The position numbers and the translations under genes are program-made. Below, in pieces: positions 18,950 to 27,255 of a stretch of DNA of 43,970 nt. Source of the stretch: an uncultured Bacteroidota bacterium (GTDB taxonomy: Bacteria; Bacteroidota; Bacteroidia; Chitinophagales; UBA8649); contig CAKZQD010000173.1 in assembly GCA_937139485.1 (NCBI GenBank), positions 1 to 43,970 of the forward strand. The letters run 5' to 3'. Every line of letters starts with the position of its first letter. Position 1 is the stretch's first letter. The notes beneath the pieces are model-generated. The model was given only the letters and a program-made list of their open reading frames with translations. It had not been told where the DNA came from and made no database searches.

Positions 18950-18977
18950 ATAGTGTTGCTAAGATTTTATTAGCTTG

Positions 18978-18985
18978 CGAAGATA
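18978..18985 (-). promoter_or_regulatory. Possible -7 element of ruvA-sprA
   Basis: The minus strand reads TATCTTCG, one mismatch from TAnnTTTG, about 29 bases before the ruvA ATG. No clear -33 partner is seen. Confidence 0.3.
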
Positions 18986-19236
18986 CAAATTCTTGTATAA
19001 TATGTTAATAAGTGTAAAAGTTTTTGTTTAAATGTATTTTTATATTTTCAATACCTCAATACCATACTGATTTATGCTTTTAAAGTTTCACAAATCGGAG
19101 TTGTAAATTTGGTCCAAACATAATTATTGTTTGTATTGTACTCTTTGCCATATTCTGAGAAAATAGCTTATTAATTTCTAATTTTTTTCTTGTTAAGAAT
19201 TATTTTAACATTTTAATCAGAATAATAAATTACTTA
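18986..19236. other. Intergenic region between divergent ruvA and the first paralogous secreted protein
   Basis: Part of a 344-base gap (18950-19293). It is very AT-rich, and no open frame of useful length, tRNA or strong hairpin is seen in the middle part. The two ends hold the probable promoters for ruvA (minus) and the 19294 gene (plus). Confidence 0.5.
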
Positions 19237-19267
19237 TTGCGTTTCAGATTTAAGCTTGGCAATTTTG
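19237..19267 (+). promoter_or_regulatory. Probable promoter of the 19294 gene
   Basis: TTG at 19237-19239, 20 bases, then CAATTTTG at 19260-19267, which matches TAnnTTTG in seven of eight positions. The spacing agrees with the Bacteroidota -33/-7 arrangement. The -7 box sits inside a small inverted repeat, GGCAA-tt-TTGCC (19258-19269), which could be an operator or coincidence. Confidence 0.45.
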
Positions 19268-19293
19268 CCTTATGAACATTTTTAAATATAAAA

Positions 19294-20121
19294 ATGAAAA
19301 ACTTATTAATACTATTTACACTTTTATTTTCGATAAATTCATTTGCACAATCTGCTGGAGACTATATAGATGTATTACATTTTAAAGACGGATCTGTAGT
19401 AAAAGGAATTGTTTTAGAGCAAATTCTTGGAAAATCTGTAAGTATTCAAAATAAAGATGGAGAATTGAAAAAATTTCAGCTTTCTGAAATAGAAAAAGTA
19501 AGTAAAGAGCTAGATTTAAGTTCTCAAAGAGTGAGAACAAAGTTATGGATGAATAAATTTAAGCCATTTAAAAAAGAATATACTATTGATTTTGAAAGTA
19601 GTTTAGGTATGAAAGGAGCAGGGTTTAGAGTTTATAATGGCTATAAGTTTAGTCGGTTTGCAATATTGAGTTTAGGAGTTGGTTTTGAAGTTTTGGCTAT
19701 AAATTATCAAAATTTGGCAGCTCCTTCATTAAGTTTAAACTTGGCTTTTTCTGGAGAAATTTTAGATAAAAGAATAACACCTTATTATCAAGTAGAACTA
19801 GGTTATGGATATGTAATAGAAAGAAATAACATTGAAATATTTGAAGAATATGGAAATTTGGTTGAAGATGATTCATTTGCTTTTGATGCTTATAAAACTA
19901 CAAATTATGGCGGACCAATGGGAGCATTGGTTTTTGGCTTAAAGTTAAAAATTAAAAAAGGCTACATTAAATTAGCATTAGACTATAAAGCAAATTCAAA
20001 TTTTTATGATGCTACACCAGTTCACGTAGATAAAAATAATACTATGAAAATTATTGGAGAATCTTTTAAAAGTTTTTCTCTATTATCTGGTGCTGGAGTA
20101 AGAATTGGTGTAGGTTTTTAA
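19294..20121 (+). CDS. Secreted protein with SH3-like N-terminal motif and outer-membrane-barrel-like C-terminus (paralogue 1)
   Basis: 275 residues. Signal peptide 1-18 (ends NSFAQ). Residues 22-70 form a small beta domain (GDYIDVLHFKDGSVVKGI, then VLEQILGKSVSIQNKDGE). This module is seen at the N-terminus of many Bacteroidota proteins, where it recurs as KNGSxxxGxIxEQxPxxxxxIxTxDG. The rest (residues 95-275) alternates aromatic and polar residues, contains ILDKRITPYYQVELGYGY, and ends in GAGVRIGVGF, like a small outer-membrane beta barrel closing in Phe. Function unknown. It is followed 215 bases later by a clear paralogue, and each seems to have its own promoter. Upstream is ruvA, divergent. 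Confidence 0.8.
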   Translation: MKNLLILFTLLFSINSFAQSAGDYIDVLHFKDGSVVKGIVLEQILGKSVSIQNKDGELKKFQLSEIEKVSKELDLSSQRVRTKLWMNKFKPFKKEYTIDFESSLGMKGAGFRVYNGYKFSRFAILSLGVGFEVLAINYQNLAAPSLSLNLAFSGEILDKRITPYYQVELGYGYVIERNNIEIFEEYGNLVEDDSFAFDAYKTTNYGGPMGALVFGLKLKIKKGYIKLALDYKANSNFYDATPVHVDKNNTMKIIGESFKSFSLLSGAGVRIGVGF

Positions 20122-20297
20122 TATTCTGTTTGTTGTATTATTGGTTTGCAAAATTGCTATAAATATATAATTTTAGCGTATTAACATTTTTTTAGAACTT
20201 ATAGTTTTTAACAATTAAATGCTTTACAATCAAAGCTTTAAAAATTTTGATTAACATACTTAAAGTTTAATTAACTTTTCAAAAAAATACTAGTAAA

Positions 20298-20305
20298 TAC
20301 ATTTG
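20298..20305 (+). promoter_or_regulatory. -7 promoter element of the 20337 gene
   Basis: TACATTTG, an exact TAnnTTTG match, lies 31 bases before the ATG. A TTTT at 20276-20279 sits 18 bases upstream and may serve as the -33 region. This indicates the second paralogue is transcribed independently of the first. Confidence 0.6.
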
Positions 20306-20336
20306 AGATTATTATTTAACCTAAAACTAATTTGAA

Positions 20337-21110
20337 ATGAAAAATTTAAAAATTATCTTATTGCTCTTTGTTACAACATTTTCTTTTTCTGCCATGGCGC
20401 AAAATATTGGAGACTATATAGATGTAGTACATTTAAAAAACGGAAGTAAAATAAAAGGTGTTATTGTAGAACAAATACCAGGAGAAAAAATAAAAATTAA
20501 AACCAGCGATGGTAGTGAATATGTTTTTGCGGAAACTGATGTTTTAAAATTTACCCGTGAAGAAAAACCAAAAGAAAACTTAAAACCAAAAGAAAATCCT
20601 TTGAGTTATATCAACAATTATAAAAGAAAAGGAAAAGGCTATTTTTTTGAAGCAGAAATTTTGAATGGTGGTTTAGGGTCTGGACTAAGAATAACAAATG
20701 GTTATCGTTTCAATCAGTATGCTAAGCTAGGTTTTGCACTTGGTGGCGAAATGATAAATAGTATATATAACGGACCTTATACTGGAATGGGAGGAAATGG
20801 CTACCAAGTAAATAATCAAACAACTGTTTTAAGTGCAAACTTATCTATTTCTGGCGATATTCTTGACAAAAGAATTACACCTTTTTATCAAGCAGAATTA
20901 GGTTATGGCATTGATCCAAATACTATCAATAATCAATCTTTTGAAGTTTTCCAAGGACTAATGTCTTCAACTATGTTTGGTGTTAAATTTAAAACTAAGA
21001 AGAAGATTGAATACAAGCTGGGTGTAGATTTACGAACTATGTCCTTATTCAATTCAAACGCCTTCATAAACAACCCTAGTATAGGTTTTAGATTTGGAAT
21101 AGGATTTTAA
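20337..21110 (+). CDS. Secreted protein with SH3-like N-terminal motif and barrel-like C-terminus (paralogue 2)
   Basis: 257 residues with signal peptide 1-21 (SAMAQ). It is a clear paralogue of the preceding gene. Shared blocks are GDYIDVVHLKNGSKIKG, VEQIPGEKIKIKTSDGSE, LRITNGYRFNQYAKLGFALG and ILDKRITPFYQAELGYG; the C-terminus GFRFGIGF again resembles a barrel closing strand. Between the two domains is a Lys/Pro-rich linker with the duplicated KPKEN (residues 77-90), absent from the first copy. No function is assigned; an envelope or outer-membrane location is inferred from the signal peptide and strand pattern. Confidence 0.8.
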   Translation: MKNLKIILLLFVTTFSFSAMAQNIGDYIDVVHLKNGSKIKGVIVEQIPGEKIKIKTSDGSEYVFAETDVLKFTREEKPKENLKPKENPLSYINNYKRKGKGYFFEAEILNGGLGSGLRITNGYRFNQYAKLGFALGGEMINSIYNGPYTGMGGNGYQVNNQTTVLSANLSISGDILDKRITPFYQAELGYGIDPNTINNQSFEVFQGLMSSTMFGVKFKTKKKIEYKLGVDLRTMSLFNSNAFINNPSIGFRFGIGF

Positions 21111-21141
21111 GGAGTTTAAATTTATACATAATTAAAAAATC

Positions 21142-21189
21142 AAACATTAAGTCATTAAGAGCTTAATTTTCCTTAATGCCTTAATGTTT
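21142..21189. repeat. Hairpin element A, copy 1
   Basis: Long AT-rich inverted repeat: AAACATTAAG at the left and CTTAATGTTT at the right, with nested ATTAAG/CTTAAT between them. On the minus strand it is followed by a run of six T, so it could act as a terminator for minus-strand transcripts. It is one of three copies. Confidence 0.8.
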
Positions 21190-21360
21190 AAAAAAAAGCC
21201 AATTAAAAAAATATAAGCAAAAATTTGCTCTCTTATATTCAAACAAATTTTTTATAACATCAATTAGCATTAGATTCTCTGGGAATGAATTTTTAGATAT
21301 TTTTGTTTTGGCTTAAATGGAAGCTTTTCACACTTTCAATTTATGTGTATTTAAAAAAAT
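21190..21360. repeat. Repeat segments C1 and B1 of the array
   Basis: C1 (21190-21293) recurs at 21557-21663. It includes the palindrome AGCAAA-aa-TTTGCT and a shared stretch reading ataacatcaattagcattag. B1 (21294-21360) recurs at 21442-21508 with the shared word gcttaaatggaagcttttca. Neither segment contains a plausible gene. Confidence 0.75.
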
Positions 21361-21361
21361 C

Positions 21362-21408
21362 AAACATTAAGGTATTAAGAGCTTAATTTTCTTAATGCCT
21401 TAATGTTT
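21362..21408. repeat. Hairpin element A, copy 2
   Basis: AAACATTAAGG at 21362-21372 pairs with CCTTAATGTTT at 21398-21408. On the minus strand a run of seven T follows. It is nearly identical to copies 1 and 3. Confidence 0.8.
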
Positions 21409-21441
21409 AAAAAATATACAATCTTAGTTTTTTGTATTGAA

Positions 21442-21508
21442 AGATATTTTTGTTTTTGCTTAAATGGAAGCTTTTCACACTTTCAATTTATGTGTAATTA
21501 AAAAAAAT
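21442..21508. repeat. Repeat segment B2 of the array
   Basis: Nearly identical to B1 (21294-21360). Between hairpin copy 2 and B2 there are only about 33 bases, so this middle repeat unit has lost segment C. Confidence 0.75.
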
Positions 21509-21557
21509 TAAACATTAAGGTATTAAGAGCTTAATTTCCTTAATGCCTTAATGGTTA
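21509..21557. repeat. Hairpin element A, copy 3
   Basis: TAAACATTAAGG at the left pairs with CCTTAATGGTTAA at the right, with one G changed in the right arm relative to copy 2. On the minus strand a run of eight T follows. This copy is nearest to the minus-strand lipoprotein gene and could terminate the carB transcript. Confidence 0.8.
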
Positions 21558-21705
21558 AAAAAAAACCAAATTAAAAAATATAAGCTAAAATTTGCTTTCA
21601 CATATATTCAAACAATTTTTTTATAACATCAAATAGCATTAGATTCTCTTGGAATGAATTTTTAAATATTTTTGTTTTGGTATAAATTGAAGAGTTTCAT
21701 AAAAC
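21557..21705. repeat. Repeat segments C2 and degenerate B3 of the array
   Basis: C2 (21557-21663) closely matches C1, including tagcattagattctct followed by GGAATGAATTTTT. B3 (21664-21705) keeps only the beginning of segment B (atatttttgttttgg) and then diverges. The whole 21111-21718 gap lies between convergent genes and holds no gene. Confidence 0.7.
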
Positions 21706-21718
21706 TAAAGTAATAATA

Positions 21719-22072
21719 TCAATCAATGACTTTGTATTCAATTGTATACTTTGAAACTATAAATTCTTGTTTTTTATTAAAATATTCAACGTAGCCATTG
21801 TATTTAAAAGTGCCAATTATATCAGTTTCAAAACTAAAATATCCACATACAAATTCTTTTGAATGATGAGGAATGCGAACTGTATCTTTCTGCAATGGTC
21901 TTATGATGAAAAATCCAGAAAATGAATCTACAGAATCTTCGATGCAGATTGTCACCGAACCAGTATCGCCAGAATTAAGTGTTTTATTTTCTAAAGTAAT
22001 ATTCAGATTGTTTTTTTTATGGCAAGAAAATAAAACAAGTAATATTGTAAATAAAAAAAATCTACTTAACAT
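21719..22072 (-). CDS. Small putative lipoprotein, unknown function
   Basis: 117 residues. A lipoprotein signal peptide ends LVLFSC with Cys17 as the lipidated residue, followed by HKKNN. The mature part looks like a single beta-sandwich (TLNSGDTGSVTICIEDS, GTFKYNGYVEYFN), reminiscent of GldM-C/Ig-like domains in which a short secreted segment modulates force or binding, but this is not assignable. The gene starts 9 bases after the carB stop and is probably cotranscribed with it. It is followed by the repeat array. I do not recognise the family. Confidence 0.75.
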   Translation of the reverse strand: MLSRFFLFTILLVLFSCHKKNNLNITLENKTLNSGDTGSVTICIEDSVDSFSGFFIIRPLQKDTVRIPHHSKEFVCGYFSFETDIIGTFKYNGYVEYFNKKQEFIVSKYTIEYKVID

Positions 22073-22081
22073 CTTTAAAAC

Positions 22082-24901
22082 TTATCTCCTCAAATACATA
22101 CTCTTCATTTTTTCAAATTCCCTAAAAACAGGATCTTTCAAATCTTTTATAAAGTGAATAGCTTCACCAGTAGATTTCATTTCTGGCCCTAGTTCTTTTT
22201 TTACATTAGGAAATTTATGAAAACTAAAAACGGGTTCTTTTATAGCCCAGCCAGTAAGCTGCTTATCGTATTCAAAATCTGAAATTTTTTGCTCGCCAAT
22301 CATAATTTTTGTAGCAATATTCAAATATGGAATTCTATATGCTTTACTAATAAATGGAGTAGTTCTAGAAGCTCTTGGGTTGGCTTCTATAATGTAAACT
22401 TTCTCATCTTTTATGGCAAACTGAATATTTATTAAACCTTTTACATCTAGCGCAAAAGCAATTTTTTCAGTATATTCTTCCATGGTTTTTATCACATGGT
22501 CAGAAAGGGTAAACGGCGGCAATACAGCATTTGAATCTCCAGAATGAATTCCTGCAGGTTCTATATGTTCCATCACGCCCATAATGTGCACTTGCTCGCC
22601 ATCGCATATTGCGTCTACTTCTGCTTCTGTGGCTCGGTCTAAAAAGTGATCTATTAAAATATTGTTTTCTCCAAAAGTATTGATGATGTCCAGAACAGAA
22701 TCTTGTAATTCTCCATCATTAATTACTATTTTCATTTTTTGCCCACCAAGTACATAAGATGGTCTTACCAATGCAGGGTAGCCAACAGTTTTAGCTACCT
22801 CCAAACAACCAAACAATGTTTTTGCAGCTCCATACTTAGGATAAGGAATATCTAGTTCTTTCAGTAAATCTGAAAAACGCTCTCTATCTTCTGCAGTATC
22901 TAAACTTTGGTATGAAGAACCAATAATTTTAATTCCATGTTGTTCAAATTTCTCTGCCAATTTCAAAGCCGTTTGACCACCTAACTGAACTATTACGCCT
23001 TCAGGTTTTTCATATTCTATCAACTCTCTTACGTGCTCCCAATATACAGGCTCAAAATATAACTTATCTGCCGTATCAAAATCTGTAGAAACCGTTTCTG
23101 GGTTACAATTTACCATTATAGCTTCATAACCTGCTTCTTTTATGGCCTGAATTCCGTGTACACAACAGTAGTCAAATTCAATTCCTTGTCCTATTCTATT
23201 TGGGCCAGAACCTAAAACAATAATCTTTTTCTTTTCTGAAACAATGCTTTCGTTTTCGTATTCAAAAGTAGAATAATAATAAGGCGTTTCTGCTGCAAAT
23301 TCTGCCGCACAAGTATCTACCATTTTATACACTCTATTTATACCTAGCTCTTTTCTTTTGGCATAAACGGCATCTTCTTTTACACCGCCTAGCAAAAATG
23401 CAATTTGAACATCAGAATATCCTTTTTGCTTTACTTCAAGCATAAATTCTTTAGAAAAAGTATCTAAATTTTCTTTCTTTATTAAGTTATCTGTTTTTAC
23501 TAAATCATACAATTCATATAAATACCACTTATCTATTTTGGTAATTTCGTGTAGTTTTTGAATTGGCATTCCCAGTTCCAAAGCATTTTTTAGTAAAAAT
23601 ATTCTATCAGAACCAGGGTTTTCTAGCCCGTGAACTATTTTATCTATATTCAAGTTTTCCTTTTGGCTGGCACCCAAACCATCTTTTCCTTGTTCTAAAC
23701 TTTGACATGCTTTTTGCAGCGCTTCTTGAAAAGTTCTTCCTATTCCCATGACTTCTCCCACAGACTTCATTTGTAGCCCAAGTTCTTTTTCTGCTCCCGG
23801 AAATTTCTCAAAATTCCACCTTGGCATTTTTACTATAACATAGTCAAGTGTAGGTTCAAACATTGCCGAAGTACTTCCAGTAATTTGATTTTTCAGCTCA
23901 TCAAGAGAATATCCAATAGCTAATTTTGCAGCTATTTTTGCAATAGGATAGCCCGTAGCTTTAGAAGCCAATGCAGACGAACGAGAAACTCTTGGATTCA
24001 TTTCTATGGCATAAACTTCTTCCGTTTCTGGATTGATAGAAAACTGAACATTGCAGCCACCAGCAAAGTTTCCAAGTTTTTTCATCATCAACTTGGCTTG
24101 GTTTCGCATTTCTTGGTATGCTTTGTCAGAAAGTGTCATTGCAGGAGCTACAGTTACAGAATCTCCTGTGTGTATTCCCATTGGGTCAAAATTTTCAACT
24201 GTACAAATTACAACTACATTGTCTTTTGCATCTCTAATTAATTCCAATTCGTATTCTTTCCAACCAATTACGGCTTTTTCTACCAATACTTCGTGTGTTG
24301 GCGAAGCTTCAAGACCTCTTCTAAGTTTTATTTCGAGATCTTCTTTGTCGTGTACAAAGCCACCGCCATAACCACCAAGTGTATATGAAGGTCTTATTAC
24401 TAAAGGAAAACCAAGCTCTTGTGCTATTTCTTTTCCTTCTAAATATGAATTGGCAGTTTTTGAAGGACATATATTAATGCCCAAATCAATCATAAACTCT
24501 CTAAAACGCTCTCTGTTTTCTGTTTTTTCAATCGCAGCAAGGTCAGCACCCAAAATTTTAACTCCAAATTCTTCCCAGATACCTAATTCGTCTACTTCAA
24601 TAGCCAAATTCAAAGCCGTTTGTCCACCCATGGTTGGCAAAACAGCATCAATATCGCCATGTCTTTCCAGTATATTTCTAACAGAATCAGGATTTAGAGG
24701 CTTCATATAAATATTTTCTGCCGTCATAGGATCTGTCATAATCGTAGCAGGATTATTGTTTAATAAAGAAACTCTAATTCCTTCTTCACGCAGCGATTTT
24801 GCAGCTTGCGTTCCAGAATAATCAAATTCGCAAGCCTGACCTATAATAATGGGTCCACTTCCTAGTATTAAAATATGTTTTAAAGATTTATCTAATGGCA
24901 T
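22082..24901 (-). CDS. carB: Carbamoyl-phosphate synthase large subunit, short form without C-terminal allosteric domain
   Basis: 939 residues from the ATG at 24901; a longer frame opens at 24982, but CarB homology begins at MPLDKSLKHILILGSGPIIIGQ. Makes carbamoyl phosphate from bicarbonate, two ATP and ammonia delivered by CarA, for pyrimidine and arginine synthesis. Two homologous ATP-grasp halves are seen: the first with GSGPIIIGQACEFDYSG and EMNPRVSRSSALASKATG, the second with GSGPNRIGQGIEFDYCCVH and EANPRASRTTPFISKA. The protein stops at KSTGEAI plus about 24 residues, so the methylglyoxal-synthase-like regulatory domain (the last 130 or so residues in E. coli, total 1073) is missing, as in other Bacteroidota. 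carA is not in the window. UMP/ornithine control through that domain is therefore not expected. Confidence 0.97.
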   Translation of the reverse strand: MPLDKSLKHILILGSGPIIIGQACEFDYSGTQAAKSLREEGIRVSLLNNNPATIMTDPMTAENIYMKPLNPDSVRNILERHGDIDAVLPTMGGQTALNLAIEVDELGIWEEFGVKILGADLAAIEKTENRERFREFMIDLGINICPSKTANSYLEGKEIAQELGFPLVIRPSYTLGGYGGGFVHDKEDLEIKLRRGLEASPTHEVLVEKAVIGWKEYELELIRDAKDNVVVICTVENFDPMGIHTGDSVTVAPAMTLSDKAYQEMRNQAKLMMKKLGNFAGGCNVQFSINPETEEVYAIEMNPRVSRSSALASKATGYPIAKIAAKLAIGYSLDELKNQITGSTSAMFEPTLDYVIVKMPRWNFEKFPGAEKELGLQMKSVGEVMGIGRTFQEALQKACQSLEQGKDGLGASQKENLNIDKIVHGLENPGSDRIFLLKNALELGMPIQKLHEITKIDKWYLYELYDLVKTDNLIKKENLDTFSKEFMLEVKQKGYSDVQIAFLLGGVKEDAVYAKRKELGINRVYKMVDTCAAEFAAETPYYYSTFEYENESIVSEKKKIIVLGSGPNRIGQGIEFDYCCVHGIQAIKEAGYEAIMVNCNPETVSTDFDTADKLYFEPVYWEHVRELIEYEKPEGVIVQLGGQTALKLAEKFEQHGIKIIGSSYQSLDTAEDRERFSDLLKELDIPYPKYGAAKTLFGCLEVAKTVGYPALVRPSYVLGGQKMKIVINDGELQDSVLDIINTFGENNILIDHFLDRATEAEVDAICDGEQVHIMGVMEHIEPAGIHSGDSNAVLPPFTLSDHVIKTMEEYTEKIAFALDVKGLINIQFAIKDEKVYIIEANPRASRTTPFISKAYRIPYLNIATKIMIGEQKISDFEYDKQLTGWAIKEPVFSFHKFPNVKKELGPEMKSTGEAIHFIKDLKDPVFREFEKMKSMYLRR

Positions 24902-24925
24902 AATACGGGATTTATTAATTTCGCA

Positions 24926-24933
24926 CAAAAATA
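24926..24933 (-). promoter_or_regulatory. -7 promoter element of carB
   Basis: The minus strand reads TATTTTTG, an exact TAnnTTTG match, 24 bases before the ATG at 24901. It lies downstream of the longer open frame's start (24982), supporting the shorter CarB. Confidence 0.6.
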
Positions 24934-24992
24934 AACCTTGAAAGGAAATTTCTATTATAATTGAATACGGACATTTCCACAAAATCTTTAGT

Positions 24993-26132
24993 TTGCTAAC
25001 AGCTTTTATTATATTAAGTATCGCATTTACAGTTTTTTATTTAAAAATGGTATTAAATTATACAAAAGCTTGGCTAAAAACCAAAGAAGAATTTATAGAT
25101 TCAAGAATTGAAGATACTATAGAAGTAACAATATTAGTAGCCGCTAGAAACGAAGAAGAAAATATTTTCAATTGTATAAATAGTTTATTAAACCAGTCTT
25201 ATAAAAAAGAGCTTGTTGAAATTATATTGTTAGATGATTTTTCTGAAGATAATACTGTAGAAATAGCAAAACAATTTATGGCAGTAAAAATTTTACAACT
25301 TAAAGAATTTTTGGGAGAAGCATTTCAATATAAAGCTAACAAAAAACGAGCTATAAGTTTAGGTGTAGAGCAGGCAAAAAATAAAGTAATAATTACTACA
25401 GATGGAGACTGCGTGTATTATAAAAACTGGTTAAAATCAAAAATGCAGTTTTATTCAAAAACGCAAGCAAAGATGATTACTTCTCCAGTATTGTTTTTTT
25501 CTGAAGAAAGTGTTTTCTCAAAATTTATGGAATTAGATTTAATTTCATTAATGGGAATAACTGCTGCTGGTATTAAAAATAAATTGCCAAGTATGGTAAA
25601 CGGAGCAAATTTATTGTTCGAAAAAGCTGTTTTTGAAGAAGTAAACGGCTTTGAAGGAAATGAAAATATTGCTTCAGGCGATGATGTTTTTTTAATGCAA
25701 AAAATACATCAAGTTTATCCTAATACTATCAAGTTTTTAAAAAATAATGAAGCTATTGCTTTTACCAAAGCTCCAAAAAATTTTACTGAATTTGTAAATC
25801 AGAGAATCCGCTGGACATCAAAATCAAAAAAACATGCCAACCCAAAAGTTAGAAATGTGTTGGTTATTAATGTTTTATTTTATTTAATATTGACTTTTGG
25901 GCTTTTTGTTTTGCCTTTTTTCAATTTCAACTATTTTAAAATAAGTATTGTGTTGTTTGGTTTAAAAATGCTAGTAGATTTTATTTTTTTTAAGAATTTG
26001 ACTCACTTTTTTGCGAAAGAAAAGCTTTTACGAAGTTTTTTAATTATTGAAATTATGCATTTACCTTACATTTCCATTTTAGGTTTTTTATCTCTGCTTT
26101 CAAATTATACTTGGAAAGGACGCAAAGTGTAA
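24993..26132 (+). CDS. Family 2 glycosyltransferase, membrane-anchored
   Basis: 379 residues from a TTG start; the frame is closed by a TGA at 24939-24941 and no ATG is available before residue 19, so TTG (or a near-cognate codon) is the likely start. There is one N-terminal membrane helix, then a GT-A domain: TILVAARNEEENI, LLDDFSEDNT, the TTDGDC nucleotide/metal site, SGDDVFLM and the QRIRW motif at Gln270, which marks processive-type GT2 enzymes. Two to three C-terminal membrane helices follow (residues 290-370). It probably transfers a sugar to a lipid or polysaccharide at the inner membrane; the substrate is unknown. It heads a tight plus-strand run with the DppC-like permease 16 bases on, and is divergent from carB. 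Confidence 0.88.
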   Translation: MLTAFIILSIAFTVFYLKMVLNYTKAWLKTKEEFIDSRIEDTIEVTILVAARNEEENIFNCINSLLNQSYKKELVEIILLDDFSEDNTVEIAKQFMAVKILQLKEFLGEAFQYKANKKRAISLGVEQAKNKVIITTDGDCVYYKNWLKSKMQFYSKTQAKMITSPVLFFSEESVFSKFMELDLISLMGITAAGIKNKLPSMVNGANLLFEKAVFEEVNGFEGNENIASGDDVFLMQKIHQVYPNTIKFLKNNEAIAFTKAPKNFTEFVNQRIRWTSKSKKHANPKVRNVLVINVLFYLILTFGLFVLPFFNFNYFKISIVLFGLKMLVDFIFFKNLTHFFAKEKLLRSFLIIEIMHLPYISILGFLSLLSNYTWKGRKV

Positions 26133-26148
26133 ATATATTTACGTTATA

Positions 26149-27255
26149 ATGCAAAAACCATTAACACCAAATCAAAAAAATCTTCAAAAATTTAGAAGAA
26201 ACAAAACAGCTATGTTTAGCCTTGGTGTTATTGTGCTTTTTGTGTTTATGGCTTCCTTTGCTTATGTTTTTATTCCAGATAATTCTCCAGATGCCAATTT
26301 GCAAAATCCAAGTATTGCTATGCAATCACCAGGTTTTAAAATGAAGTTTTTAAAGCTTAAAACAGATAAAAAAGTTAAAACATCTTGGTTTAAAACTTTA
26401 TTTTTGGGTAAAGAATTAGATTTTAAATTAATTGCCATTCTTTCTGCTGAAGAAAAAAATAATGGCAAAATTCTAGTTTCAGAATTTAAAGGAAAAGGCT
26501 TTCCAAGCATAAATTACGAATTAGACAAAAGAGAACTGTTTTCAGAAAATTTGCAAGAAAACATAGTCACAAAAACCTACTATTTAGGTACAGACAATCA
26601 AGGAAGAGATGTATTGAGTCGTTTGGTTTTAGGCTCTAGAGTTTCTTTATTGGTTGGTTTTGTGGCGGTTTTAATTTCTTCATTGCTAGGAATATTTATA
26701 GGAAGCATAGCAGGTTTTTTTAGAGGCTGGGCAGATAAGTTTATTATGTGGAAAATGAGTGTTTTTTGGTCTATACCTACACTTTTGCTTTCTATGGCAC
26801 TTTATATTAGTTTAAAAGATTTTTTTGAATCTTCTTTTGTTATTATTTTTATAGCAATAGGTTTTACCATGTGGGTAAGTATGGCACGTATAGTAAGAGG
26901 GCAAATTTTAGGCATTCGAGAAATACAGTTTGTAGAAGCTGCCGATAGTTTAGGTTTTTCAAACGCAAGAATTATTTTTAAACACATACTACCCAACATT
27001 TTAGGACCAATTATAGTTGTAGCAGCATCTAATTTTGCAAATGCTATTTTAATAGAAGCAGGATTGAGTTTTTTAGGACTTGGAGTACAACCGCCAACAC
27101 CTTCTTGGGGCGGAATGCTAAATGAATACAAAGATTTTGTAGGAACTAATTTATCTTATTTGGCATTATTTCCTGGTTTTTTAGTGATGATATTGGTATT
27201 AAGTTTTAATTTAGTGGGCAATGGCTTACGTGACGCCTTAGATATAAGAAACTAA
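26149..27255 (+). CDS. ABC transporter permease, DppC/OppC type
   Basis: 368 residues. TM1 is at about residues 20-42. An unusually large extracytoplasmic segment (residues 45-140) leads into the standard BPD_transp_1 domain starting GTDNQGRDVLSRLVLGSRVS. The cytoplasmic coupling loop with the ATPase is EAADSLGFSNARIIFKHILP, beginning at Glu263. The C-terminal GLSFLGLGVQPPTPSWGGML is the peptide/nickel transporter permease hallmark. In Bacteroidota this long insert is common. The DppB partner, ATPases and binding protein are not nearby. The stop codon overlaps the start of the phosphatase gene (TAATG), so the two are translationally coupled. Confidence 0.93.
   Translation: MQKPLTPNQKNLQKFRRNKTAMFSLGVIVLFVFMASFAYVFIPDNSPDANLQNPSIAMQSPGFKMKFLKLKTDKKVKTSWFKTLFLGKELDFKLIAILSAEEKNNGKILVSEFKGKGFPSINYELDKRELFSENLQENIVTKTYYLGTDNQGRDVLSRLVLGSRVSLLVGFVAVLISSLLGIFIGSIAGFFRGWADKFIMWKMSVFWSIPTLLLSMALYISLKDFFESSFVIIFIAIGFTMWVSMARIVRGQILGIREIQFVEAADSLGFSNARIIFKHILPNILGPIIVVAASNFANAILIEAGLSFLGLGVQPPTPSWGGMLNEYKDFVGTNLSYLALFPGFLVMILVLSFNLVGNGLRDALDIRN

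Noticed and set aside
21142..21705. CRISPR array
   Set aside because: Repeats are long, few and unevenly spaced, the intervening sequences are themselves repeated, and no cas genes are nearby.
24902..24982. 27-residue N-terminal extension of CarB
   Set aside because: It spans an exact -7 promoter box and the CarB family begins at MPLDKSLKHI.
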